A stretch of 64,000 bases of DNA from Pseudomonas sp. Leaf58 (GCF_003627215.1 NZ_CP032677.1:186001-250000); one strand, 5' to 3'. Numbered from the stretch's first letter, positions 36,786 through 46,502 are shown. Translations and numbers: made by a program. The notes: a model not told the origin generated them from the sequence alone.

Positions 36786-37970
36786 TCAGGCGCCGGTCGG
36801 GCGCAGGGAGTAGGTTTTGAGTTGCGCCGCGAAATCGCGCAGGGCTTGGATGCCGCTGGTTTCGGCTTCGTGTACCCAGTCCTTCATGGCGGCCAGCATG
36901 TCATGGCCGTTGGCGCTGGTGCGCGCCCAAATCTGCTGCAGGGCCAGGCGTTTTTCGTAGATGGTCTTCAGCGCCTGGCTGTGGGCGAGCATCGACTCGA
37001 TGCGCACATGGTGGCGGTCTTCCAGCAGGCTGGTCTCGCGCGATAGCAGGCGCTTGGCGCGGCGGAAGTGGTGGCGGACCGAGGCATCGACCCGGGCCAG
37101 CTCTTGCTTGACCAGGGGGCCAATCACCAGCTTGCGGTACTGGGCCATGATCTGGAAGCGGTTGTTGAGAATGGCCATGGCCGTATCCATGTCCAGGCTG
37201 CCTTTGCCTTCGACCCGGTGGGCAATTGGCGCCACGCGCTGCACCTTGGCCAGGCGCAGCAGGCAGAACAGGCGGATCCACGCCCAACCCATGTCGAACT
37301 CCCAGCGCTTGACCGACAGCTTGGCCGAGTTGGGGTAGGTGTGGTGGTTGTTGTGCAGTTCTTCGCCACCGATGATGATGCCCCAGGGCACCAGGTTGGT
37401 GGCGGCATCGCGGCACTCGAAGTTGCGGTAGCCGACGGCGTGGCCCAGGCCATTGACCACCCCGGCGGCCCAGAACGGAATCCACATCATCTGCACCGCC
37501 CAAATGGTGATGCCGAGGGTGCCGAACAGCAGCAGGTCAAGCACCGCCATCAGTGCGATGCCGCCCAGCTTGTAGCGCGAGTAGAGGTTGCGCTCGACCC
37601 AGTCGTCCGGGCAGTTCTTGCCGTAGATGCGTAGGGTTTCGGCGTTGCGCGCCTCTTCCCGGTACAGCTCGGCACCTTTACGCAGCACCGTGCCCAGGCC
37701 CTTGTACACTGGGCTATGCGGGTCGTCGGGCGTTTCGCATTTGGCGTGGTGCTTGCGGTGGACGGCGGTCCATTCGCGGGTGTTCTGCGCCGTGGTCAGC
37801 CACAGCCAGAAACGGAAGAAGTGCTTGAGCGCGCCATTGAGCTCCAGGGCTCGGTGCGCGGAGTAGCGGTGCAGGTAGACCGTGACGCTGACAATGGTCA
37901 CGTGGGTCATCAGCAGTGTGATGCCGACCAGTTGCCAGGCCGACAAGTCGAGCAGGCCGTTGTACCACAT
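36786..37970 (-). CDS. desA: Membrane fatty-acid desaturase (delta-9 type)
   Basis: A di-iron integral-membrane desaturase of 394 residues that introduces a double bond into membrane lipid acyl chains or acyl-CoA. All three histidine boxes are present: 'HRYSAH' (34-39), 'HRKHH' (71-75) and 'HNNHH' around residue 205. Four hydrophobic helices flank them. The C-terminal 100 residues are helical and charged. Aerobic pseudomonads use such enzymes to adjust fluidity in the cold. The symbol is by analogy. Confidence 0.88.
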   Translation of the reverse strand: MWYNGLLDLSAWQLVGITLLMTHVTIVSVTVYLHRYSAHRALELNGALKHFFRFWLWLTTAQNTREWTAVHRKHHAKCETPDDPHSPVYKGLGTVLRKGAELYREEARNAETLRIYGKNCPDDWVERNLYSRYKLGGIALMAVLDLLLFGTLGITIWAVQMMWIPFWAAGVVNGLGHAVGYRNFECRDAATNLVPWGIIIGGEELHNNHHTYPNSAKLSVKRWEFDMGWAWIRLFCLLRLAKVQRVAPIAHRVEGKGSLDMDTAMAILNNRFQIMAQYRKLVIGPLVKQELARVDASVRHHFRRAKRLLSRETSLLEDRHHVRIESMLAHSQALKTIYEKRLALQQIWARTSANGHDMLAAMKDWVHEAETSGIQALRDFAAQLKTYSLRPTGA

Positions 37971-38114
37971 AGGTTTAAATACCCTCGGAATGCAGGGGGA
38001 AGGGCTGATTATCCCTTGGCAGGGAAATAAAACCAGTCAAAGCTGGCAACTCGATATGTCGGTGGCGCTCGATCTCGAAACCACCACAAATCGCACCTTG
38101 AGCAGCAGAACCTT

Positions 38115-38120
38115 TATAAT
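38115..38120 (+). promoter_or_regulatory. -10-like TATAAT ahead of the GGDEF-EAL gene
   Basis: A perfect TATAAT lies 35 bp before the ATG at 38155. No good -35 is seen at 17 bp spacing, so recognition would need an activator or an extended element. Confidence 0.4.
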
Positions 38121-38154
38121 CGCCCCTCCTTTCTTGTGGGCTATCGCATCCGAC

Positions 38155-40050
38155 ATGTCTGTTTCCGTTCGCGACGCCTTGCGCATGGCTGCGCTATATG
38201 TGGTGCTCTCGATCCTCTGCCTGACGCTGGCAGAGGTGGTGCTGCACGGCATGACCGACGACCCCTTGGCCCTGACTGTGGGGCGGCAGATCAATGTGGT
38301 GGTCTGGTTGCTGTTCAGTGGCTTGCTGATTTATGTGTCGCGGGTCCGGTTGCTCAACTTCATCGGCCATGGCGCCCGCTTGCGCTGCGAAGACCGGGAA
38401 CGGCTGCGCATGGCTGCAGCAGTATTCGACAGCACCCTGGAAGGCGTGCTGGTAACTGACCGCCAAGGCCTGATCGTGCACGTCAACCGAGCCTTCATGC
38501 GCATTACCGGCTACCAGCAGGACGAGGTCATCGGCCACCGCCCGAACAAGTTCAAGTCGGGCCGCCATGGCCTGGAGTTCTACCAGCAGATATTCGCCAC
38601 CCTGGCGGAAAAGGGCGAATGGAGCGGCGAAATCTGGAACCGGCGCAAGAGCGGTGAAATCTACCCGCAGTGGCAGACCATTTGCGCCATCCACGACGAC
38701 GAAGGCGAACTCAGCCATTACGTGGCGGTGTTCAGCGACATCAGTGCGATCAAACATACTGAACAGGAACTGGCCTACCTGGCCCACCATGACCCACTGA
38801 CTGGGTTGCCCAACCGCCTGCTGTTCACCGACCGAGTGACCCAGGCCTTGGCCACCGCCCAGGCCAACAAGCGTGGTTGTGCCCTACTGCTGTTGGACCT
38901 AGACCACTTTCAGAGCATCAACGACGGCCTTGGCCACACCATCGGCGACCAGTTGCTGAAGCAGGCGGGCGAGCGCCTGGCTGAGGTGCTGGGCCCTGGC
39001 GTGACGCTGGCGCGTCTTGGCGGTGATGAATTCGGCGTGTTGGCGGAGAACTGCCAGCAGGTCGGCCAGGCGGGCAAGCTGGCGCAGAGCATCATCGAAC
39101 GTATACGCCAGCCGTTCCTGTTCGATGGCCATCGTCTGTTCATCAGTGTCAGCGCGGGCATCAGCCTGTTCCCCAGCGACGCCTTGAGCACCGAGCAGTT
39201 GTTGCGCAATGCCGATTCGGCTTTGTACAAAGCCAAGAGCAGCGGTCGGGCTTGCTATGCGCTGTACACCGAAGAGTTGACCGCCCACGCCCAGCACCGG
39301 GTCGAAACCGCCGGCGAACTGCGCCGGGCGCTCGAGCAGGACGAATTGCGGGTGTTTTATCAGCCGGTGCACGACCTGGCGACTGGCCGTCAGGTCGGGG
39401 TCGAGACCCTGGTGCGCTGGCAGCACCCTCAGCGCGGGCTGGTGCCGCCGGGCGAGTTCATCCCGATTGCCGAGCGCACCGGGCTGATTGCCGAAATCGA
39501 CGCCTGGGTGCTGCGCCAGGCCTGCCAGCAAATGGTGCATTGGCAAGCTGAAGGCCGGCCATTGGCATTCGTGGCCGTGAATATCTCAAGCCGCTTGTTT
39601 GGCCAGCACGAGTTGTACCAGCAGGTGGCCGAGGTGCTGCACGACACCGGCCTGGATTCGACTTTGCTGGAGTTGGAAGTGACCGAGAGCGCAGTCATGG
39701 AAGACCCGGAAGTGGCGCTGGAGCAGCTGCATCGCCTGCGTGAGTTGGGCGTGACCTTGGCCATCGATGACTTTGGTACCGGGTATTCCTCGTTGCTGCG
39801 GCTAAAGCGCCTGCCGGTGCAGAAGCTGAAAATCGACCAGGGCTTTGTCGCCGGCTTGCCGCTTGATGAGGACGATATTGCGATTGTGCGGGTGATCATC
39901 GCCCTGGCCCGCAGCATGGGCATGCAGGTACATGCCGAAGGTATCGAGCAGGCGGAGCAGGCCAGCTTCCTGTTGCAGGAGCAGTGCCAGCTGGGGCAGG
40001 GCTACTGGTTTGGGCGGCCGGTGCCGGCTGGGGAGTTGCACTGGGGTTGA
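38155..40050 (+). CDS. Membrane PAS-GGDEF-EAL c-di-GMP protein
   Basis: A 631-residue protein with two N-terminal membrane helices (about 12-30 and 45-62), a PAS domain (about 80-200, 'AVFDSTLEGVLVTDRQGLIV'), a GGDEF domain with intact 'ARLGGDEFGVLA' but no I-site, and an EAL domain. The EAL signature reads 'ETLVRWQHP', ETL for EAL, while 'IDDFGTGYSSLLRLKRLP' and 'KIDQGFV' are kept, so phosphodiesterase activity is plausible. The ATG at 38155 is chosen because the open frame upstream runs through the desaturase promoter region. Net activity, synthesis or breakdown, cannot be decided. Confidence 0.87.
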   Translation: MSVSVRDALRMAALYVVLSILCLTLAEVVLHGMTDDPLALTVGRQINVVVWLLFSGLLIYVSRVRLLNFIGHGARLRCEDRERLRMAAAVFDSTLEGVLVTDRQGLIVHVNRAFMRITGYQQDEVIGHRPNKFKSGRHGLEFYQQIFATLAEKGEWSGEIWNRRKSGEIYPQWQTICAIHDDEGELSHYVAVFSDISAIKHTEQELAYLAHHDPLTGLPNRLLFTDRVTQALATAQANKRGCALLLLDLDHFQSINDGLGHTIGDQLLKQAGERLAEVLGPGVTLARLGGDEFGVLAENCQQVGQAGKLAQSIIERIRQPFLFDGHRLFISVSAGISLFPSDALSTEQLLRNADSALYKAKSSGRACYALYTEELTAHAQHRVETAGELRRALEQDELRVFYQPVHDLATGRQVGVETLVRWQHPQRGLVPPGEFIPIAERTGLIAEIDAWVLRQACQQMVHWQAEGRPLAFVAVNISSRLFGQHELYQQVAEVLHDTGLDSTLLELEVTESAVMEDPEVALEQLHRLRELGVTLAIDDFGTGYSSLLRLKRLPVQKLKIDQGFVAGLPLDEDDIAIVRVIIALARSMGMQVHAEGIEQAEQASFLLQEQCQLGQGYWFGRPVPAGELHWG

Positions 40051-40059
40051 GATTGCCGA

Positions 40060-40074
40060 GGCCGCTTTGCGGCC
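40060..40074. terminator. Hairpin between convergent EAL gene and metI-like gene
   Basis: GGCCGC / GCGGCC around TTT, with no T-tract on either side. It is the same motif as the atsK terminator and is probably part of a dispersed small repeat. Confidence 0.4.
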
Positions 40075-40080
40075 CCCGAT

Positions 40081-40725
40081 CTAGCGTTTGTTCAACCCCT
40101 TCGCCAACCGGTCCCCACCCAGCTGAATCACCGCCACCAACGCCACCAACATGGCGATCACGGTCAGCATGATCTGGCTGTCGAAGCGCTGGTAGCCATA
40201 GCGGTAGGCGATATCCCCCAAGCCCCCGGCACCAATCGCCCCAGCCATGGCCGAGGAGTTGATCAAGGTTACCAGGGTAATGGTGAACCCGCCCACGATC
40301 CCCGGTAGCGCCTCGGGCAGCAGTACGTGCCAAACGATGTGCCAGCGCCGGCAGCCCATGGCCTGTGCAGCCTCTACCAAGCCGTGGTCGACTTCGCGGA
40401 GGCTGACCTCGGCAATTCGCGCGAAGAACGGTGTGGCGGCGATGGTCAACGGCACCACCGCCGCCCACACGCCGTAGGTGGTGCCTACCACCAGGCGGGT
40501 GAAGGGGATCAGCGCGACCATCAAGATCAGGAACGGGATCGAACGGAACAGGTTGACCAAGGCGCCCAGCACCCGGTTCAGCAGGGGCGCCTCGAATATC
40601 CCGCCCTTGTCACTGGTAACCAACAGCACCGCCATCGGTACCCCCACCAGCAGCGCGACCAGCGATGACACGCCGACCATCAGCAGGGTATCGAGCAAGC
40701 CTTCCAACAGGCGATCAAACCACAT
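40081..40725 (-). CDS. metI: MetI-like ABC transporter permease
   Basis: A 214-residue inner-membrane permease with five or six helices and the coupling loop '[20 protein letters not shown]'. It is of the methionine-uptake (MetI) family. The ATG at 40725 has GGAGG 9 nt upstream. It overlaps the 3' end of the metN-like gene by 11 bp and is the last gene of the six-gene leftward operon. Because the operon encodes organosulfur monooxygenases, the cargo may be another sulfur compound rather than methionine (inference). Confidence 0.87.
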   Translation of the reverse strand: MWFDRLLEGLLDTLLMVGVSSLVALLVGVPMAVLLVTSDKGGIFEAPLLNRVLGALVNLFRSIPFLILMVALIPFTRLVVGTTYGVWAAVVPLTIAATPFFARIAEVSLREVDHGLVEAAQAMGCRRWHIVWHVLLPEALPGIVGGFTITLVTLINSSAMAGAIGAGGLGDIAYRYGYQRFDSQIMLTVIAMLVALVAVIQLGGDRLAKGLNKR

Positions 40726-41824
40726 GGCCCAATACCTCCACGTCCTCGGCCCAGCGGCGGGCACGTTCAAGCAATTGGTGGGTGTCGTGCGGCGAGTGCT
40801 GCACCGACAGGATCAACCGTCCCAGGGCATGCTCACCAATGGTTTCCACACCGCCCTGCAATAGGCGCACGCGCCCGCCCAGGTCGTTGAACAGGGCCGA
40901 TAGCTCCGGTTCGCCGAGCAGGGTCAGCTTCAGCACCACGGCACTGTCGCGGCCCGCTGGGCCTGCCCGCAGGCTGGCTTGCAGTGCAGCAGGCAACTTG
41001 GCTTGCAATGGCGCGAGCAGGGTACGGGTGACCTCGTGGCGCGGTGTGCCGAATACCCGCCAGACCTCGCCCTGCTCAACCACAGCACCGCGCTCCAGCA
41101 CCACCACCCGATGGCAGATATCGCGGATCACTGCCATCTCGTGGGTGATCAGCACGATGGTCAGGCCCAGGCGCTGGTTGATGTCGCGCAGCAGTTCCAG
41201 GATTGAAGCGGTGGTTTCCGGGTCCAGTGCCGAGGTGGCCTCGTCGCACAGCAGGATCTCGGGGTCGTGCACCAGTGCCCGAGCAATGCCCACCCGTTGC
41301 TTTTGCCCGCCCGACAACTGCGCCGGGTACACCTTGTGCTTTTCCTGCAGGCCGACCAGCTCCAGCAGTTCACGCACCTTGCGCTGGCGTTCGGCCTTGG
41401 CGACGCCGGCCACCTTCAAGGGCAGCTCGACGTTTTCCCACACGGTCTTGGCCGACATCAGGTTGAAATGCTGGAAGATCATGCCGATGCGCCGGCGCAG
41501 GGCTACCAGGTGGTCCTCGTCGAACGGCGCAATGTCCACCTGATCGACCAGCACCCGGCCCTGGCTGGGTCGTTCCAGGCGGTTGATGGTGCGCAGCAGC
41601 GATGACTTGCCGGCACCGCTGCGGCCAATGATGCCGAAGATTTCGCCATGGCGGATATTCAGGTCGATGCCTTGCAAGGCTGGTTGCACCTGGCCCGGGT
41701 AGGTCTTGCCCAGGCCGATGAAGCGCACGTGGGCTTGATTGGCCTCTGGGCGCAGGGCGTGCTCCCTGGCCGTTGGCGGCAGTGGTTGTGGGGTGGGCGC
41801 CCTGAGCGCGCTGGCCTGGCTCAT
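40715..41824 (-). CDS. metN: MetN-like ABC transporter ATPase with NIL domain
   Basis: A 369-residue ATPase. The nucleotide-binding domain has 'GRSGAGKSS', '[15 protein letters not shown]', '[15 protein letters not shown]' and 'LITHEMAVI'. The C-terminal NIL domain (about 290-369) is the regulatory ligand-binding module that lets methionine inhibit E. coli MetN. An extra N-terminal stretch of about 30 Pro/Ala-rich residues precedes the domain. The start at 41824 follows GGGAGGGCTGAC. It lies one base after the MetQ-like stop. Confidence 0.9.
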   Translation of the reverse strand: MSQASALRAPTPQPLPPTAREHALRPEANQAHVRFIGLGKTYPGQVQPALQGIDLNIRHGEIFGIIGRSGAGKSSLLRTINRLERPSQGRVLVDQVDIAPFDEDHLVALRRRIGMIFQHFNLMSAKTVWENVELPLKVAGVAKAERQRKVRELLELVGLQEKHKVYPAQLSGGQKQRVGIARALVHDPEILLCDEATSALDPETTASILELLRDINQRLGLTIVLITHEMAVIRDICHRVVVLERGAVVEQGEVWRVFGTPRHEVTRTLLAPLQAKLPAALQASLRAGPAGRDSAVVLKLTLLGEPELSALFNDLGGRVRLLQGGVETIGEHALGRLILSVQHSPHDTHQLLERARRWAEDVEVLGHVV

Positions 41825-41825
41825 G

Positions 41826-42626
41826 TCAGCCCTCCCAGCCGGCCTGGTAAAGCTTGCCGTGGGCTTTGTCCAAGGCCGCGCGCACGGCTGGCGAGTGCTG
41901 GTAGATGTCGACGAACTTGGCCAGGCGCGGGTCATCCTTGCTTTGCGGGCGAATGACGAACTGGATCACGTACTCCTTGTTTTCCAAGCCATCGAACAGC
42001 AATGCCGAGCTGGCATCGAAGGTGTTGGCCAGGCGGATGTATGCCGGATAGCCCTGCACCAGGTCGGCATCGTCATAGGCACGCACCAGCTGCACCGCCT
42101 CGACCTGGAGGATCTTCAACTTTTTCGGGTTGGCGACGATATCGTCCTCGGTGGCCTTGTAGCCGACCCCAGGCTTGAGGGTGATCAACCCGGCCTTGGC
42201 CAGCAACTGCAAGCCACGGCCGCTGTTGATCGGGTCGTTGGCGATGGCCACGCTGGCGCCTTCGGGCAGCTCGGCGAAGCTTGGGTACTTTTTCGAGTAC
42301 AGGCCGACGTTGTTGATGATGCCCGGGGCGTAGGGCACCAGCTTGAAGCCTGCGGCAGCCTTGGCGTTTTCCAGGAACGGGATGTGCTGGAAGTAGTTCA
42401 CGTCGATGTCGCCGCTGTTGAGGCTGACATTGGGCGCGATCCAGTCGCTGAACTCGATCAGCTTCACTTCCAGCCCTTGCTTGTGCGCTTCTTCCACGGC
42501 GGCTTCCAGGGGGATGGCAAAGGCGGCGGTGGTACCGATCTTCAGTGGTTCGGCAGCCAAGGTGCTGGCGGACAGGCCGAGGGTGAGGGCTATGGCCGCG
42601 ACGGGCCGGAACAGTTTTTCAAGCAT
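41826..42626 (-). CDS. metQ: MetQ/NlpA-family periplasmic binding protein
   Basis: A 266-residue binding protein of the NLPA family ('[20 protein letters not shown]', '[20 protein letters not shown]'). The N-terminus is a plain signal peptide ending '[11 protein letters not shown]' with no lipobox cysteine, so unlike E. coli MetQ it should be a soluble periplasmic protein. It has no cysteine and no methionine after Met1. The start overlaps the monooxygenase stop by 8 bp. Ligand unknown: methionine, methionine derivatives or another organosulfur compound. Confidence 0.87.
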   Translation of the reverse strand: MLEKLFRPVAAIALTLGLSASTLAAEPLKIGTTAAFAIPLEAAVEEAHKQGLEVKLIEFSDWIAPNVSLNSGDIDVNYFQHIPFLENAKAAAGFKLVPYAPGIINNVGLYSKKYPSFAELPEGASVAIANDPINSGRGLQLLAKAGLITLKPGVGYKATEDDIVANPKKLKILQVEAVQLVRAYDDADLVQGYPAYIRLANTFDASSALLFDGLENKEYVIQFVIRPQSKDDPRLAKFVDIYQHSPAVRAALDKAHGKLYQAGWEG

Positions 42627-44010
42627 GGTGCAGGGCTCCAGTCGGGGCAGGGGTGGGGGTAAAGCGGTAAGCCGCGCCAGGGTGGTCGGCGGGCAGGTGC
42701 GGGTGGTCGGCCTGGAACAACTTCTCGCGTAGGGTGCCTTCGGCGTAGGCGGTCTTGTAGCGGCCACGCTGTTGCAACTGCGGGATCACCAGGTCGATGA
42801 AATCTTCGAAGCTTTCCGGCGTTACGGTGCGGGTCAGGTTGAAGCCGTCCAGGCCAGTTTCATCGAGCCAGGCAATCAGTTGCTCGGCCACCTGTTCGGG
42901 CGCACCGACCAAGGTTACGTAACGGCCCCCCAGGGCGTGCTGTTGCAGCAAGCGTCGGCGGGTCCAGGCGTTGTCCTGCAACTGGCGCGTGGCGGACTGG
43001 ATGGCGTTGCCCTGGCTGAAGGCGATTGGCTCGTCCAGCTCGTAGGCGGCGAAGTCGATGCCGGTAGAGGCGGCGAAGTGCGCGACCCCAGCCTCGGCGC
43101 TGGCATGACGCAGGTACTCAGCGTGCTTAGCCTGGGCCTGTTGCTCGGTGGCGGCGACGATCAGCGTGATGCCCATGAACACCTTGACTGCCTGTGGGTC
43201 GCGACCTGCGGCCTGGGCAGCGGCACGTACCTTGTCGACCTGGGCGCGAGTAGCGGCCTTGTCCTGACCACTGATGAACACGCACTCGGCGTGGTTACCG
43301 GCGAAAGCCAGGCCACGTGGTGAGCTGCCAGCCTGGAACAACACTGGCGTGCGCTGCGGCGAGGGTTCGCAGAGGTGGTAGCCCTCGACTTTGTAGAACT
43401 CGCCCTGGTGGCTAACCTTGCGCACTTTGTCGGGGTGGGCGTACACGCGCTGCTGGCGGTCGGCGAGCACGGCATCGTCGGCCCAGCTGCCTTGCAACAG
43501 TTTGTACAGCACCTGCAAGTATTCGTCGGCCTGGTCGTAGCGGCGGTCGTGCTCGGGCTGCTGCGCCAGGCCCATGGCCTGGGCGGCACTGTCGAGGTAG
43601 CCGGTAACGATGTTCCAGCCCACTCGGCCATTGCTCAGATGGTCCAGGGTGGAAAGGCGCCGGGCGAACAGATAGGGCGCCTCGTAGGTGAGGTTGGCGG
43701 TAAGACCGAAACCCAGGTGGCGGGTGACGGCGGCCATGGCCGAGACCAGCAGCAACGGGTCGTTGACCGGCAGCTGAATCGACTCTTTGAGGGTGACGTC
43801 CAGCGACTGCCCGTAGATGTCGTAGGTGCCGACGATATCGGCGATGAACAGCCCGTCGAACAGGCCTCGCTCAAGCAAGCGTGCCAGGTCGGTCCAGTAA
43901 TCCAGGGTCTTGTATTGGGTCGAGGTGTCCCGTGGATGGGTCCACAGGCCGTGGTTGATGTGCCCGATGCAGTTCATGTTGAAGGCATTGAGCAGAATCT
44001 GCTTGGCCAT
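42619..44010 (-). CDS. FMN-dependent monooxygenase, NtaA/SnaA/DszA family
   Basis: A 463-residue flavin monooxygenase of the bacterial luciferase fold. Family landmarks include 'SMAAVTRHLGFGLTANLTYE'-type residues (about 90-110), 'FARRLSTLDHLSNGRVGWNI' and the later 'VLFQAGSSPRGLAFAGNHAE'. Relatives oxidise organosulfur compounds (DszA), nitrilotriacetate or dimethyl sulfide with FMNH2 from a separate reductase. No reductase gene is in this operon. It is preceded (1-bp overlap) by the SfnB-like gene and runs into the MetQ-like gene. It has three cysteines and four internal methionines, so it is not sulfur-depleted. Confidence 0.88.
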   Translation of the reverse strand: MAKQILLNAFNMNCIGHINHGLWTHPRDTSTQYKTLDYWTDLARLLERGLFDGLFIADIVGTYDIYGQSLDVTLKESIQLPVNDPLLLVSAMAAVTRHLGFGLTANLTYEAPYLFARRLSTLDHLSNGRVGWNIVTGYLDSAAQAMGLAQQPEHDRRYDQADEYLQVLYKLLQGSWADDAVLADRQQRVYAHPDKVRKVSHQGEFYKVEGYHLCEPSPQRTPVLFQAGSSPRGLAFAGNHAECVFISGQDKAATRAQVDKVRAAAQAAGRDPQAVKVFMGITLIVAATEQQAQAKHAEYLRHASAEAGVAHFAASTGIDFAAYELDEPIAFSQGNAIQSATRQLQDNAWTRRRLLQQHALGGRYVTLVGAPEQVAEQLIAWLDETGLDGFNLTRTVTPESFEDFIDLVIPQLQQRGRYKTAYAEGTLREKLFQADHPHLPADHPGAAYRFTPTPAPTGALHHA

Positions 44011-45191
44011 CAGATGGTCCCTCGGCGCGGCGGGTTGGCCCCGTTGAGGTAGTAATTGCCGATGGCGTGGTACTTCCAGCGCACCGGGTCGTGCAGGGTG
44101 TGCACGCGGGCATTGCGCCAGTGGCGGTCGAGGTTGTGTTCGGCCAGGGTGGCCTGGCTGCCGCCCAGTTCGAACAGGGTGGTGCCGGCCGCCAGGGCAA
44201 TTTCGGTGCTGATGGCGCGTGCTTCGGCCACGGCGATGGAGGCGGCGGCCACGTTGTCGGCAGTGCTGTCGTCACGGGCGCGGTCGAGGTATTCGCCGGC
44301 ACGCTCCAGCAGGGCCTCGGCAGCATGCAGGCGTATCGCCAGGTGGCCGAAGCTTTTCAGCGTCAGCGGGTCGTCCGTGGCGTTGTCCAGGCCGGAATCG
44401 ACCCAGGGGCGGCTGCGGGTGCGCACGAAGTGCAGGGCATCTTCATAGGCCGCGCGGGCGATGCCGGTGTCGATTGCAGCGTGGAGGATCTGCGCCAGCG
44501 GGCCGACTGGGGTGGGGCGCTCGAAGGCGCTTTGGAACGGCACCACGTCGGCGGCATCGACGTGCACGTTGTCGAACACCACCGAGCCGCTGCCGGTGGT
44601 GCGCTGGCCGAAGCCGCTCCAGTCGTCGATCACCTGCAGGCCCTGGCTGTCGGCCGGGACGAAGGCCAGCTGCTGCACGCCCTGTTCGTCGATGACCGAG
44701 GTAGGAATGCGCTGGGCGTAGATGGCGCCGGTGGAATAGAACTTGCGGCCATTGATGCGGAAACCCTCGCCGTCACGGCTCAGGCGGGTGGTGCGGTCGT
44801 TGGCGGTTTTGGTGCCCAGTTCGGCCAGGGCGTTGCCGAAGCGGCGGCCTGCCAGTACCTCGGCATATAGGCGCTGTTGCTGTTCGGGCGTACCGTTTAC
44901 CCGCAGCACTTCCAGTGCGTAGAAATGGTTTTGCGGGATCTGCCCGAGCGAGCCGTCGGCCTGGGCGATACGGGCGATGACCTTGGCCAGGGTGACGTTG
45001 GATACGCCAGCACCGCCGAAGGCCTTGGGCACGCTGATGGCCCATAGGCCGGAGCGGGTGAACAGCTCGAGTTCGGCGTGCGGCAGGCGGCGCTCGCGGT
45101 CACGCAGGGCGCTGTCGCGACGCAGTTGTTGGGCAATGTCTTCGGCGACAGCCAGGGCTTGGCTGTCGTCGGTAATGATATTTGTAGTCAT
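44010..45191 (-). CDS. SfnB/DszC-like acyl-CoA-dehydrogenase-fold monooxygenase (copy 2)
   Basis: A 393-residue flavoprotein of the acyl-CoA dehydrogenase fold in the SfnB/DszC branch, whose members use FMNH2 or FAD to oxidise sulfur compounds rather than acyl-CoA. Landmarks are 'GLWAISVPKAFGGAGVSNVT', 'LGQIPQNHFYALEVLRVNG', 'GRKFYSTGAIYAQRIPTSV' and the C-terminal 'NARVHTLHDPVRWKYHAIGN'. It is paralogous to the next gene upstream. It has no cysteine and no methionine besides Met1. The start at 45191 has GGAGAAAACC before it. Confidence 0.88.
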   Translation of the reverse strand: MTTNIITDDSQALAVAEDIAQQLRRDSALRDRERRLPHAELELFTRSGLWAISVPKAFGGAGVSNVTLAKVIARIAQADGSLGQIPQNHFYALEVLRVNGTPEQQQRLYAEVLAGRRFGNALAELGTKTANDRTTRLSRDGEGFRINGRKFYSTGAIYAQRIPTSVIDEQGVQQLAFVPADSQGLQVIDDWSGFGQRTTGSGSVVFDNVHVDAADVVPFQSAFERPTPVGPLAQILHAAIDTGIARAAYEDALHFVRTRSRPWVDSGLDNATDDPLTLKSFGHLAIRLHAAEALLERAGEYLDRARDDSTADNVAAASIAVAEARAISTEIALAAGTTLFELGGSQATLAEHNLDRHWRNARVHTLHDPVRWKYHAIGNYYLNGANPPRRGTI

Positions 45192-45260
45192 GGTTTTCTC
45201 CGAGGCCTGGGGGCGCTTTGCGCCCCAATCGCCGGCAAGCCAGCCCCCAGGGCCCAACAA

Positions 45261-46502
45261 TTAGATCCAGGAATGCCGCGCAGGCAGTGTGCCGTTAAGG
45301 TGGTAAGCCCCGACCGCGTGGTACTTCCAGCGCACGGGGTCATGCAGGGTGTGCACCCGAGCATTGCGCCAGTGCCGGTCGAGGTTGAACTCGGCGAGGG
45401 TGGCGCGGCTGCCAGCCAGCTCGAACAGCTTCTCGCTGGCCTGCAGGGCGATTTCGGTAGTCAGCACCTTGGCCTCGGCCACCGCAATCGACGCCCGCGC
45501 TGCACTGGCTGCGTCGATCGGCGCGGCATTCACCTCGTCGAGCACTCGCGCAGCTTTGCCCAGCAACGCTTCGGCGGCGTGCAGTTCAAGTTTCAGGCGG
45601 CCGATGTCGGCAATCACATAGGGGTCGTCACTGGCACGGTCCACGTTGGCCTCAACCCATGGCCGGGACTTTTCGCGCACGAAGCTGATGGCATCTTCGA
45701 TCGCCGCTTCGGCGATACCGGCGTCAATTGCCGCCTGGATCAGTTGCGAGGCCGCGCCCTGGATATTGGGAATGTCGCGCTGGCGCCAGTTGTCGATCAC
45801 CAGCTCGGCTTCCACCGGTACTTGGTCGAGCAGCACGGTGCCGCTGGCGGTGGTGCGCTGGCCGAACCCGGACCAGTCATCGACGATGCGCAGCCCCGGG
45901 CTGCCCCGGCGCACGAATGCCAGGCGCTGGCGGCCTTCGTCGTCCAGTGCTTTTACCGCCACCCAGTGGGCGAACAGGGCGCCGGTGGAATAAAACTTTT
46001 CGCCGCTGATGCGATAGCTGTCGCCGGCGCGGGTGATTTTCGCCTTGAGGGTGAGGGTGTCCTTGGTGCCACGCTCGGGGCCGGCATTGCCGATGCGCCA
46101 GCCGTCGAGCACGCTGCGGAAGATTACCGCTTGTTGCGCTTCGGTGGCGGCCAGGCGCAGCAACTGCAGCATGCCGAACTGGTTCTGCGGGATCTGCCCC
46201 AGGGCCGGGTCGGCGGCGCTGATCAGGCGGAACACTTCGGCCACGGTCTCGAACGACACTTCGGGGCCGCCATGGGCCTTGGGTACGCTGATGCTGCCCA
46301 GGCCGCTGCGGGTGAACAGCTCGATCTCGGCCCACGGCAGCTTGCGTTGCTGGTCGCGACGGGCGGCCTGCTCGCGGGCCACCTTGGCCACTTCGCGCGC
46401 TGCTTGCAGGGCCTCGGCATCGTTGCGCAGTACCTTGGCAGGCAGCAGCAGGGGCGAGCTGTCGAGATCGCTATGGAATTGGGTATTGGCTTGGCTGGAC
46501 AT
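45261..46502 (-). CDS. SfnB-family sulfur-acquisition oxidoreductase (copy 1)
   Basis: A 413-residue paralogue of the following gene and the first gene of the six-gene operon. It shares 'SGLGSISVPKAHGGPEVSFE', 'LGQIPQNQFGMLQLLRL', 'GEKFYSTGALFAHWVAV' and 'ARVHTLHDPVRWKYHAVGAY'. SfnB-type proteins work in dimethyl sulfone and related sulfur use in P. putida. It has one internal methionine and no cysteine. It follows GAGGAGCGGCACTG. The 326-bp region upstream is A/T-rich and likely holds the operon promoter. Confidence 0.88.
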   Translation of the reverse strand: MSSQANTQFHSDLDSSPLLLPAKVLRNDAEALQAAREVAKVAREQAARRDQQRKLPWAEIELFTRSGLGSISVPKAHGGPEVSFETVAEVFRLISAADPALGQIPQNQFGMLQLLRLAATEAQQAVIFRSVLDGWRIGNAGPERGTKDTLTLKAKITRAGDSYRISGEKFYSTGALFAHWVAVKALDDEGRQRLAFVRRGSPGLRIVDDWSGFGQRTTASGTVLLDQVPVEAELVIDNWRQRDIPNIQGAASQLIQAAIDAGIAEAAIEDAISFVREKSRPWVEANVDRASDDPYVIADIGRLKLELHAAEALLGKAARVLDEVNAAPIDAASAARASIAVAEAKVLTTEIALQASEKLFELAGSRATLAEFNLDRHWRNARVHTLHDPVRWKYHAVGAYHLNGTLPARHSWI

